Source: Tetraselmis striata
Lineage: Eukaryota; Chlorophyta; Chlorodendrophyceae; Chlorodendrales; Chlorodendraceae
NCBI GenBank assembly: GCA_006384855.1
Contig: VCJN01000209.1
Span: 1 to 64,000, forward strand
Direction: 5' to 3'
Length of the DNA: 64,000 nt
In this document: one piece after another, positions 10,890 to 20,533 of the stretch
Layout of the letters: each line of letters begins with the position of its first letter
How positions within the stretch are numbered: the first letter of the stretch is position 1
Translations under genes and position numbers: made by a program
The notes under the pieces: model-generated
Told to the model about the DNA's origin: nothing
Databases searched by the model: none
What the model saw: the letters and a program-made list of their open reading frames with translations, nothing else

Positions 10890-13505
10890 CTGCACAAACG
10901 ACATGCAAGAGGGTCTATGAGGAGGGTTTCTGTCCAGGGGGCAGCCCCTACAGGACCCCCCAGACAGGGAGGCCCAAGGCAGCTACGAGGCGGCTTCCGG
11001 AGGCAAGACAAAAGACTCAGTCAGGTGGGAGCAGCTGTGGCGGGGCCCTACACTTTGATCACCACCCCAGTGCTGTCACAGTCGACGCCCTCAAAGTCAC
11101 ACGCGGTGTGCCCTTCCTGAAGCCAACTTGCCAGCTTGCTCGGATTTGACTGCGCCAGGTCCCTCAATACTGGTGTCTGAATCCGCCGCACATCAGGCGG
11201 GCAGACATCGTCCGCCCCCAGCAGCGAGGCCTCGGATGAGGATGCCGATCCGCTAGACAGGCCAATCACGGCGGTGCTGCTGCCCGCCACCTCCCCGTAG
11301 CTCAGTGTTACCTGGCCGCTCCGCCCGAGAGTAATCCAGAATGAGCTCCGCTCATTGTTGGAGCCGTAGTGCAGCATGTTGTGGTAGATCACAGCAAAGG
11401 TGTCGGCTGTCTGCAGGTACTTGATGCTGGACTCTGCATCGGGCACGAGGTCGGTGAGGAGGCCAGAGATGCGCAGCAGGCGGCTGTGGGTCGAGGCAGA
11501 GGCGGAGTGCTCGTTTTCTCCTTCGCCAAAGGTGAGGTAGCCGTTGCTCCCCACAAACACACTTTCATAATGCTTCCCGAAGAAGGGAAAGGCGAAGCCG
11601 GCGGAGAAAGGCACCTCCTGATGGCTGTCGTCGCTAAGGGACAGGGAGACGCCCCCATTGGGTTCAGGGACGGCCCAGCAGGCTGTCTTGGTTGCGGCAT
11701 AGGTGGAGCGTTTGAAGCTGATGCTGTTGCCGGACAGAATGCCTGGAGCGAGGCTGCCGGGGCGAAGTACTTGGAATGGGCCTGGAATAGGGGCTGGAGT
11801 AGGCGCCGGGGTGGGTGCCGGTGTAGGTGCCGGGGTGGGGGCTGGAGTGGGTGCCGGTGTAGGCGCTGGGGTGGGGGCTGGAGTGGGTGCCGGTGTAGGT
11901 GCCGGGGTGGGGGCTGCAGTGGGTGCCGGTGTAGGCGCTGGGGTGGGTGCCGGTGTAGGCGCTGGGGTGGGGCCTGGAGTGGGTGCCGGTGTAGGTGCCG
12001 GGGTGGGGGCTGGAGTGGGTGCCGGTGTTGGGGCTGGAGTACGCGCGGTTGCAGGTGCCGGGGTGGAGGCTGCAGCATTGCCGGTCGGGCTGGAAGAGAC
12101 GGGTGGCAGAAAGGGAGCCAGGTCTGCTTGATACATCGACAGACGGGTGAACACTGATGGCAGGCTAGTCCCCGCGCAGTCCGTGGCGCCAAATGACAGT
12201 ATGCCCACGCCGATGTCCTCCTGGTATGTCTCGCCCGCCACAATGAGAGGTCCGCCGGAGTCGCCCTTGCAGGTGTTGTCACCAAATCCACCAGCGCACA
12301 TCATGTCATCCAAGAGAAAGTCCTCGCGCATCCCCTGCATCTCCATGTACATATCCTGGCAGTTCTCATTCGGGCGATACGGAAGCTGGGCAATCTTCAG
12401 CTTGTCCACCGGGTTGCCGCTACCGTCGAGCCCCCAGCCCAGAAAGGTGAGGAGACGATACAGAAAGAGCTCCGGCTGCCAGCGTACGTTTAGCAATGGC
12501 TTGGTCATGGGACGCTTCAGGATGAGTAGCGCAAGGTCGCCACCCTCTATGGTGGTTCCCCGCCATACATGATGGAGAATTGTCAACGCCGTCCCGGAGG
12601 TCTCCGGCCTGGAAAGTCGCCTTTCTTCGTCACTGCATGTCTCATCACACTCCCAGCCCATGAATACCAGGGGCTCATACACGGCGGCGCCGGGTTTTGC
12701 ACGGTCGTCCAGGCAGTGCGCCGCGGTCAAGATCACCGTGGCTTCGATGAGAGCGCCAGCGCAAAAGTGGTGCCGTGTGTTGGGGTCGCGCAGGGAGGCC
12801 ATGTAGGGGTAGCGCTTGGGGTTGGCATAGCGCCCGCCCACGATTTGATCTGCAGCACAAGGGCACAGTCAATCACAAATACGGCCACTTTCGACAAGCC
12901 TGACACAAGTTGGTATGAGGATGATGTTACAAACTGCGTTGGATCGTCGAGGCTACCACGCTTGTTTGGTCATAAACCGTCAGAGTTGCCCGGCAAGTGT
13001 CACTGACACAACCGTATCGTACACTGCGGTACCAACAATTTCACATGGGCGCGGGCGAGCAGATGGAAGGAAAGGACTTCGAGCTTGGAGGACAAGCTGG
13101 CGTCGTGCGATTTGGGCGAGCGGTGCCAGTGATTCCGCCCAAAAACCCTTGAGGTAGACCACAATAGCATCGCATATTCGGCATAGGGACAGGACAGTTG
13201 CATCGAAAGCGAGATCGGGAAGGAAAAACACTTCGGGGATACCCTGAACGTACTACGAGAAGCTGTGAGCCCCCAGTAGCCCCCGCTCAAAAACACACAA
13301 GTGGTACCAAGTCAAGGGACAAGGCGGAGGGGCTCGGAAGCTCACCGTCAACCCCAGCCGCTGGGTTTGAATCGCGGGGTGGGAAGAAGCCAAGCGCGAG
13401 GCCCGGCCAGTGGCACAGAAGCAACGCGAGCGCCAGCACCGCCGCGGCGACGCTGCGGACGTGCACCTGCCGCCGGTGACGGCCGGCTGCGGCTGCGCGG
13501 GCCAT
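8584..13505 (-). CDS. Secreted trypsin-like protease with beta-sandwich and LRR domains
   Basis: Exon 1 (13505-13346) encodes a strong signal peptide ([20 protein letters not shown]). Exon 2 (12849-11052) joins in phase to give the trypsin N-terminus [10 protein letters not shown]. The triad is His in TAAHC, Asp in GGDLALL and Ser in CKGDSGGPL. The residue equivalent to trypsin Asp189 is Asn, so cleavage after Lys/Arg should not be assumed. Next come a long TPAP-repeat linker, a beta-sandwich region with SNGYLTFG (common in secreted proteins) and an LRR N-cap ([17 protein letters not shown]). Exon 2 ends in phase 2 and continues into eight 72-nt LRR exons: 10889-10818, 10671-10600, 10398-10327, 10122-10051, 9836-9765, 9540-9469, 9244-9173 and 8966-8895. 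A ninth LRR begins at 8655 in the terminal exon; its 3' end is unresolved because no donor is seen after it. Likely extracellular or wall-associated. Confidence 0.82.
11780..12075 (-). repeat. Coding minisatellite, TPAP linker
   Basis: Short tandem units encode alternating Thr-Pro-Ala-Pro between the protease domain and the beta-sandwich domain of the LRR gene. Such linkers are typical of extended, often glycosylated spacers in secreted algal proteins. Unit variants (TPGP, TAAP, IPGP) show partial decay. Confidence 0.85.
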
Positions 13506-14374
13506 GGTCAAAGTGGCGCTGCCTCCGTCGGTTCCTGCGTTGCCAAGAATAACACGACGGCGCGAGAACGCTTTCAGCAGTCACATCTGGGCACTGTACT
13601 CGTCCGTACTCGTAAGGGGCGAGTAGTTCGTGAGGGGCGGGCGAAGCGGGGCAGGTCCAGTGCCACTGTGGTTTAAAAAAAATGAACGGCGGTGGCATGA
13701 CGCATGACGCACTCGACTCTGCAGTGGAAAGCAGGTTGGGGTTGTCGAGGGCCACCAGTCCACATCAAACTACCTTGTATGCAGGCTGGATCCTGGTACG
13801 AGACCGAGTGGTGCCGCGAAGGTGGCCCTCGAAAGCACAGGGGAGACCCGCAGGCGGTGGCTATACTGTGTGGGGAAACTTCGAAACTACCCGCGATCTC
13901 ACGTGCGAGTAGTCGCCAGCAGTCGATGTGTTCGGTCGCCAGCAGTCGATCGGGAACTCGCCAAACCTTACTCAGCGGGACGCTAGTGCCACTGTAGTTT
14001 AAAAATATGAACCGCGCACCATGCACGACGCACTCGACTCTATCCGTACAGATGGAAGCAGGTTGCGGTTGTCGAGGGCCACCAGTCCACATCAACATAC
14101 CTTGTTGAATGCCGGCTGGGTCCCCGTACGAAAACGAGTGGTGCCGCGAAGGTGACCCTTGAAAGGAAAGGAGAGGTCTGAAGGTGGGGGCTACTATGTG
14201 GGGTAAGGTCGTTCTCTCGTGCGCTGAGTAGTCGCCGGCGTTCTCTCGTGCGAGTAGTCGCCAGCAGTCCATCACGAACAGCTGTCATCCTTAGGGTCAT
14301 CCTTAGGGTCGACGGAGGATAGAAGACGCCAGCGTAACGCGTGACGCAGCGAATACTGTTAATCATTTTTGGTC
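13506..14374. other. Upstream flank of the protease-LRR gene with an imperfect tandem duplication
   Basis: Two copies of a unit of about 326 bp lie head to tail, the first from 13659 and the second from 13985 to about 14290. Both begin AGTGCCACTGT and share TGCACGACGCACTCGACTCT-like and GAGGGCCACCAGTCCACATC segments. Copies differ by many substitutions and small gaps. ORFs across both strands look like by-products; no gene is called. Confidence 0.65.
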
Positions 14375-15409
14375 AGAGGCATTTCACACGGACATCGCGT
14401 CATCAGATAATCCTGTCATCGGATAAATACTCGCACCGGAGCGTGCCACGTCGTAACTGATGACATGCCCCGCGCCGCTATCTGATGACAGACCCGCGTG
14501 TATACTGTACACGGGGGCATTTCCAAATGGAAATGCCCCCGTGTACAGTGCACACGCGTCATCACATAGCGGCCTCGGCCAGCCCATTTTCAAACCATTT
14601 TCGCCCAGTCTACCTACCTGCCCGGCACCCGCCGACGCCATGGCAAACTCCACCGAGCAGTCTCCGCAACGGACACCCAGGCGGGGCGTACCCACATGAG
14701 AGAACCCCCCTCCCCGCACTATGGGGGGTCCTGTTTCCCCTGGGTTCACGGTTTCGCCGCGGGAGTTACGCGCGAAGGCCCGTGCACTGGCGGGGCGCAG
14801 GGGCTGCAGCCCTGGCGCCTCGCCCGCCGCCACCGCGCTGCGCCCGTCTCGCCCGCCCGCGCGTGGTCATCCCTCGACTACCGGCGCAGTGCCTGATCCC
14901 TGTCGCGCTTCTCGTTGCCTGCACGGTTAGGATGGCGTGCGCCCGCGTTGCCTTGGGGCGTGGCCCCGTGGTCGTCCTCATCGGTGTACGCTTGGTCTGT
15001 ATGCGGTCTGTCCATGTCTATGTCTAGTGCGGCCCCGGCAACGGCCAGCATCCGAGGGAACGCGCTGCCCTCCGACTGCGCGTTGCCGTAGGTTAGTGCA
15101 AGCCCACCAACTTCGTCTACGGCAAAGCTGGGACGCTCCATGACTGTCCAGTGTGGATGGGCGGGAGGGACTGGGCGAGAGACACGAGGGAAAAGATGGT
15201 GTTTGCGGGCCCGATGGCGGCGGCGGAACTAGAACCGCCGGCCGATTTCTTGCGATATCTGATGACAGACCAACGAATCTTGACGTTCGTCCGTATGAAT
15301 CACATCTCTTGTCATGCGTTAGCGTTGTCGACGTGGCAGCCCGCGGTGCGCGAACCGTAGATGATGACAAGGATTATCTGATGACGCGATGTCCGTATGA
15401 TATGCCTCT
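14375..15409. mobile_element. Candidate non-autonomous DNA transposon with TIRs
   Basis: Imperfect terminal inverted repeats of about 46 bp lie at 14375-14420 and 15363-15409. Their core is CGGACATCGCGTCATCAGAT followed by AATCC, with one gap. The subterminal motif ATCTGATGACA recurs near 14452, 14479 and 15258. No transposase is encoded. No target-site duplication was found, so the exact outer ends are uncertain. The right end abuts a copy of the dispersed ACAGGGAGAGCG repeat. Confidence 0.55.
14474..14573. repeat. Long inverted repeat (hairpin) inside the TIR element
   Basis: The arms are about 31 bp with two mismatches around a 2-base loop at TTCCA-AA-TGGAA, and extend to about 47 bp if one 6-base gap is allowed. 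The core arm is GTACACGGGGGCATTTCCA. The structure would form a stable hairpin in single-stranded DNA or RNA. Confidence 0.8.
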
Positions 15410-15410
15410 C

Positions 15411-15447
15411 ACAGGGAGAGCGTCAAGAGAAAGCACGGAAAGTACTG
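15411..15447 (+). repeat. Dispersed ACAGGGAGAGCG repeat, copy 1
   Basis: Starts ACAGGGAGAGCGTCAAGAGA and is cut short after AAAGTACTG, just before the first tyrosine-recombinase element. Confidence 0.7.
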
Positions 15448-15753
15448 TCATGATCTAAACTAGTTTATGGGGTTTCCATCCTTGCCCTAACCGCTTTTTA
15501 GCTACAAGTGCTGCTCAGTGGTACGGGAACTAGTAACTGTTGTTGCGCCCTTGTTGGGTGCAGCACGAGTAGACATAAAAGCAGCCAGAACAGCTGAGCC
15601 TGCCATCTTCCAGTTTTCGCTGCGTTCCACGCAGCGATGTAAAAACTGTCTCGTAACCCGTTGCGAGCAAGGTCACCCCAGGCAGGTTGTTCAAGACCAC
15701 ACCCGGCTCGCCATCCGAGTGTGATATCCTCGTCCGTACGTCCGTGCGTTACT

Positions 15754-16609
15754 ATGTCAGATGGAGAAGAACCCGTCGTTGAGCCGACGCTCAAGTCGTT
15801 GCAAGCAGATGCGCGTGCATTGGCTACAGCTGTGGCACAATTGACGGCTCGTGATCGCGTTGTTGATGGAGAAGGGGCACATGGCTCCGGCTCAGGGCAG
15901 CGCTTCGCGGGACAGCCGACAGGCAGCGGGGGAGCCGCAGAGCGCCCCGACTTGCTAGAGCTAGCCCAGAGCGGCCGTGTCGGAGCAAAATCCGTGAGTG
16001 CCGAGGATGACTACCTCGCGGTGCCAGAGCTACTGCAGAGAGCAGAGTCTGGTTACGAGGCCGTTCGACCGGTCAGCCGAGTGCCTGGACTTTTCCCTTT
16101 GAGCACCGACCTAACGAACGAGTACCTCAAGCAGGATGACCGGCGTCTGCCGGCCCAGGAGGAGTACTTTGTGGATGTCGTGTTTCGGGGCCCACATGGC
16201 CGCACTTTTCGTGGCGCTCGACGAGCTACTGCCCTACGTCCCTTCCACCAACCAGGACTTCACCCCCTACCTCGCGAGAGCTCGGAACCACGCCGAGGCC
16301 ATCGACAAGGCGTTTCGGTTTCGTTTGGCCTTCCTGCGGAAGCTAAATGAGATCAAGCGTGTGCATGGTGACCAAGGTGTTCTGGACGTGCTGCGAGCCC
16401 AGCATTTTCAGCCTGCTTCGGAGCATCTGGGTTCCGCGATCTTTGGGGACCTCATGCGGGACTACGAGCGTCGTGTCTTCGAGGCGACCGTTGCCAGCAG
16501 CGCCAAGGCGACCGCTACTTCTCGAGTGGCGGCTGCAGCTGCAGGTCGCGGGCGCGGACGAGGACGTGGCGGCGGACGTGGACGTGGCCGCGAAGGTGAG
16601 CACGAGTGA
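15754..16609 (+). CDS. Gag-like protein of element 1, +1 frameshift required
   Basis: From ATG 15754 the frame reads MSDGEEPVVEP and runs to about 16180. The conserved continuation (LFVALDELLPYV ... FGDLMRDYERRVFEA) lies in the next frame, so a +1 shift near 16180-16190 (TTTCGGGGCCCAC) is needed. The C-terminus is an Arg-Gly tract (GRGRGRGGGRGRGRE), likely RNA- or DNA-binding. It stops at TGA 16607-16609. The same frame shift occurs in element 2, so it predates the two copies or is programmed. Assignment as Gag rests on position and the basic tail, not on a recognised capsid fold. Confidence 0.6.
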
Positions 16610-16645
16610 CGGTGTGGGGCGCCTTTCGTCGGAGCTGCAGGAGCC

Positions 16646-18274
16646 TTGCGAGGCCACCTTTCGGTGACCGCCGCAAGACGCACCCTTGCAGCTCAACGGC
16701 GGGATGAGCGCCCTGTGTCAGGACCTGACCCCCCCACCTTACAGACTTCATTTAGACCTTCCTCGGTGCGGCGCTTCTTACAGCTACAGCCGAGTAGTGC
16801 GGCTCAACCATCCGCACACCTGCACATGGCGGCTCAACCATCCGCCTTTCTTACAACCCCATCTCTGCGTTCGTCGGTTGTTACACTACGTGTTACAACC
16901 GGTTCGCAACGACCAAGTTTCGCGCGTGTACGTTACGCACGTGACAGGCGCTATGAGCGCGAAGGGCGCGCGGGGCGGCCCTCTTACCTGAACCTAGCCC
17001 CGCAAACCCGTACTGGAGCTGGCGCAAACCCGTCCAGCAACTACCGGCCAACCGCCGGGAACCTAACTGTTGCTGCCGAGTACTTTGCGAACAGTAGCCG
17101 TACCGGTGGAACTCTGTCAGTAAAACGACGCACTTACGTAATTGACGAGCCCGCAGCTATCGCTCCGTGGGCTGCGTCACTGCGATCTCGACTGCAGGAC
17201 GCGTTCGGCTCAGACGAGCTAGGCCAGCGGACGCTCGACCTGCTCTCCAGCTCCCTAAGCGCTCAGACTCTCAAGAGCTACGCCGGCAGGTTGTCTCAGT
17301 TCGCTGAGTTCTGCCACGACTCCGAGAACATCAGCCCGCTAGAGGCGACTACTGCTACTGTTGTTCGGTACGTTGCTTGGATCGGGGAGCGAGGACACAT
17401 CGCAGCTAAGTCGCTGCAGCCCTACCTGTCTGCCATCAACACCTTCTTCGAGCTGCACAACCTCGTCCCGATCGCCAAGGACAGCCTACACCTCACTTCG
17501 GCACGACGTGGGTTAATGTTGCGTCAGCGCCGACTGGACGCTGCCCCTTTGCGTGTCCCTCTGCCTGCGGATGTAGCTTACCGCTTCGTCTCAAAGGCCG
17601 AGCTAATTGTGTCTGCTCCTTACCCAGAGTCCCACCTCGACTACCGAGCCCTCTTGGCATCGGTTGTCAACTTCCTGTTCTTTGCCAGGGGCCTTACTGG
17701 CGTCTCCTGTCGAGTGCAAGATGTGCATGTCGACACCTACAACATCACCTTGCAGATCTACCGCGAGAAGGGTCGCGCTGGCCGGCGGGGACCCGACGAC
17801 CTGCGCGTACTTCTCCTTCCAGTGTCCGAGCACCCTCGAGTGGCACGTCTCTTGCGCTACTTCATCGACAACATCCAGTCTGTCCCCCTGGTTACTGTTG
17901 GCTTGGCTGCCTCCAACTTCTGGGCTGTCAACGTGGCTGAGCAGTCAAAACCTTGGACTGCGGCTACGATGTCAAACTGGTTGTCTACAGCAGTCAATCT
18001 AGTCAACGTTGCCCCCCATGCTGGCACTTCCTGGACTTCACACAGTCTACGCAAGGGCGCAGCCTCTGCAGCAAACGCCATCGGAGCGCCACTGTCCCAC
18101 ATCCGCTACCAGGGCGGTTGGGCCACTAACTCTGATGTCGTTCTGGACTACATCGACCCCAACGTTCTTCCTTCTCCTGGCGCGTGGTTCTTCTTTGGAC
18201 ACATCGCCCCCCTCCGCCACTTCCAAGTCCAACAGGACTCCGCAGCGGTGGCCTTCCCAGTGCCTCCTTCATGA
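16646..18274 (+). CDS. Tyrosine recombinase of element 1
   Basis: A 542-residue product. The catalytic set is visible: Arg in FLFFARG, His-x-x-Arg in SHSLRKGAASA, a GGW block (RYQGGWATNSD), and the nucleophile Tyr in VLDYIDP. An N-terminal SAM-like core-binding region (LKSYAGRLSQFAEFC) precedes it. Enzymes of this family integrate circular DIRS/PAT-type intermediates without target-site duplication. The frame is the same as that of the Gag C-terminus; only TGA 16607-16609 separates them and no other stop lies between. Confidence 0.9.
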   Translation: MRGHLSVTAARRTLAAQRRDERPVSGPDPPTLQTSFRPSSVRRFLQLQPSSAAQPSAHLHMAAQPSAFLTTPSLRSSVVTLRVTTGSQRPSFARVRYARDRRYEREGRAGRPSYLNLAPQTRTGAGANPSSNYRPTAGNLTVAAEYFANSSRTGGTLSVKRRTYVIDEPAAIAPWAASLRSRLQDAFGSDELGQRTLDLLSSSLSAQTLKSYAGRLSQFAEFCHDSENISPLEATTATVVRYVAWIGERGHIAAKSLQPYLSAINTFFELHNLVPIAKDSLHLTSARRGLMLRQRRLDAAPLRVPLPADVAYRFVSKAELIVSAPYPESHLDYRALLASVVNFLFFARGLTGVSCRVQDVHVDTYNITLQIYREKGRAGRRGPDDLRVLLLPVSEHPRVARLLRYFIDNIQSVPLVTVGLAASNFWAVNVAEQSKPWTAATMSNWLSTAVNLVNVAPHAGTSWTSHSLRKGAASAANAIGAPLSHIRYQGGWATNSDVVLDYIDPNVLPSPGAWFFFGHIAPLRHFQVQQDSAAVAFPVPPS

Positions 18275-18659
18275 CTTGGCGCTACCCCTTCTCCGTCAAT
18301 CCACCGCTCTCTACGTTCGCTCAAGACTGGCAAAACCAGACTCAACTTTGAAATGATCTAAACTAGTTTATGGGGTTTCCATCCTTGACCTAACCGCTTT
18401 TTAGCTACAAGTGCTGCTCAGTGGTACGGGAACTAGTAACTGTTGTTGCGCCCTTGTTGGGTGCAGCACGAGTAGACATAAAAGCAGCCAGAACAGCTGA
18501 GCCTGCCATCTTCCAGTTTTCGCTGCGTTCCACGCAGCGCCCCCCCTGACTCCGTTTTCCCTCCACGCTTTCGCTAAACCATCCTGCCAATTTCGGCTCT
18601 TGACCGTGTAAATCAGCCTGCGCGACCTTTTTGGCAAAACCAGACTCAACTTTGAAATG

Positions 18660-19321
18660 GGGTATTTCTAATCTTCTTGGTTACAGGGAGAGCGTCCAGA
18701 GAATAAACGGAAAGTACTGGGGAAGGAAAAAGCCTACATTTAAGCAGAACTCACCTAGGGTATATGAGTATATCTCGATGACGGGCAGGAGCCGGCATCA
18801 CCGGTCAAAGCGGGCAGAATTTGCGACCAGTCGCGTGAAGTCAGTGAACCGTCGCTGGGCGCTTTGAACAGTAGTCGCAGCAAATCGTATCCGATCGCCT
18901 ATATTCTAGTCGCTACGGCATGTAGCAGTCGAAATTTTCTGAAATATGAAACAGCATATTTCCCTTAATATTAGAAATAAGAAACAGCATATTCTCCCTG
19001 TCTGTACGGGTACAGGTACATGTTGAGTGGCCGAATTTGATCCCTGGTGCGATCAACTCCACGTGAAGTACTGAAATTCACATCGACGTAACCTGAAATG
19101 CAGCAGTGGGTCGACTCGTGTGGAATTCCATCTACAGTATAAGTACCCGTACCGATATCCTGCTGTACCTGCCTGTACTGATGTGACGATTGTGTACGAA
19201 ATCTGTGCCACGTCTGCGTCCGTCCGGACACATATGACGATTTTCATCATTTTTGGTGCTGCAGTACTGCAGTAGTCGCTATCAGTCTATCACCAAGCGC
19301 AAAGCAAATTTCCCGTAGTTT
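18660..19321. other. Spacer between the two recombinase elements
   Basis: 662 bp without a supported gene, AT-richer than its surroundings. It contains dispersed repeat copy 2 at the left end and short palindromic pieces (GTACTGCAGTAC-like near 19263). Confidence 0.6.
18679..18750 (+). repeat. Dispersed ACAGGGAGAGCG repeat, copy 2
   Basis: Full-length form of about 72 bp: GGTTACAGGGAGAGCGTCCA, then GGAAAGTACTGGGGAAGG and AAAAAGCCTACAT. Lies 20 bp beyond the right end of element 1. Confidence 0.75.
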
Positions 19322-19620
19322 TGATCTAAACTAGTTTATGGGGTTTCCATCCTTGACCTAACCGCTTTTCAGCTACAAGTGCTGCGCAGTGGTACGGGAA
19401 CTAGTAACTGTTGTTGCGCCCTTGTTGGGTGCAGCACGAGTAGACATAAAAGCAGCCAGAACAGCTGAGCCTGCCATCTTCCAGTTTTCGCTGCGTTCCA
19501 CGCAGCGATGTAAAAACTGTCTCGTAACCCGTTGCGAGCAAGGTCACCCCAGGTTGTTCAAGACCACACCCGGCTCGCCACCCGAGTGTGATATTCTCGT
19601 CCGTACGTCCGTGCGTTACT

Positions 19621-20497
19621 ATGTCTGATGGAGAAGAACCCGTCGCTGAGCCGACGTTGCAGTCGCTGAACGCAGATATGAGGGCTCAGTCTTCATTACT
19701 GCGAGAGCTGGCTACAGCTGTGGCACAATTGACGGCTCGTGATCGCGTTGTTGATGGAGCAGGGGCACATGGCTCCGGCTCAGGGCAGCGCTTCGCGAGA
19801 CAGCCGACAGGCAGCGGGGGAGCCGCAGAGCGCCCCGACTTGCTAGAGCTAGCCCAGAGCGGCCGTGTCGGAGCAAAATCCGTGAGTGCCGAGGATGATT
19901 ACCTCGCGGTGCCAGAGCTACTGCAGAGAGCATAGTCTGGTTACGAGGCCGTTCGACCGGTCAGCCGAGTGCCTGGACTTTTCCCTTTGAGCACCGACCT
20001 AACGAACGAGTACCTCAAGCAGGATGACCGGCGTCTGCCGGCCCAGGAGGAGTACTTTGTGGATGTCGTGTTTCGGGGCCCACATGGCCGCCCTTTTCGT
20101 GGCGCTCGACGAGCTACTGCCCTACGTCCCTTCCAACAACCAGGACTTCACCCCCTACCTCGCGAGAGCTCGGAACCACGCCGAGGCCATCGACAAGGCG
20201 TTTCGGTTTCGTTTGGCCTTCCTACGGAAGCTCAATGAGATCAAGCGTGTGCACGGTGACCAAGGTGTTCTGGATGTGCTGCGAGCCCAGCATTTTCAGC
20301 CTGCTTCGGAGCATCTGGGTTCCGCGATCTTTGGGGACCTCATGCGGGACTACGAGCGTCGTGTCTTCGAGGCGACCGTTGCCAGCAGCGCCAAGGCGAC
20401 CGCTACTTCTCGAGTGGCGGTTGCAGCTGCAGGTCGCGGGCGTGGGCGAGGACGTGGCGGCGGACGTGGACGTGGCCGCGAAGGTGAGCACGAATGA
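19621..20497 (+). pseudogene. Gag-like gene of element 2, nonsense and frameshift
   Basis: Starts at ATG 19621 and carries a 27-bp segment (around AGGGCTCAGTCTTCATTACT) absent from element 1. A TAG at 19933-19935 stands where element 1 has GAG, cutting the frame after LLQRA. The downstream part, after the same +1 shift as in element 1, runs to TGA 20495-20497 and keeps the Arg-Gly tail. This copy cannot make full-length Gag-like protein without suppression. Confidence 0.65.
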
Positions 20498-20533
20498 CGG
20501 TGTGGGGCGCCGTTCGTCGGAGCTGCAGGAGCC

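Larger units (their letters stand above)
15451..18659 (+). mobile_element. Tyrosine-recombinase element 1 with split direct repeats
   Basis: The order is A1 (15451-15636) - ORFs - B1 (18328-18355) fused to A2 (18354-18539) - B2 (18632-18659). This A1...B1A2...B2 layout is the split-direct-repeat form known from PAT and TOC-like retroelements of the DIRS group. A1 and A2 are 186 bp and differ by one base; B1 and B2 (28 bp) are identical. A ends in the hairpin CGCTGCG-TTCCA-CGCAGCG. The B1/A2 junction overlaps by TG, consistent with recombinase exchange at (A)TG. The interior encodes a Gag-like protein and a recombinase, with no room for reverse transcriptase or RNase H. Confidence 0.88.

Noticed and set aside
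14485..15027. 180-codon + strand ORF inside the TIR element
   Set aside because: It crosses the hairpin, is Arg/Pro-rich as expected from GC-rich random sequence, and shows no transposase motif.
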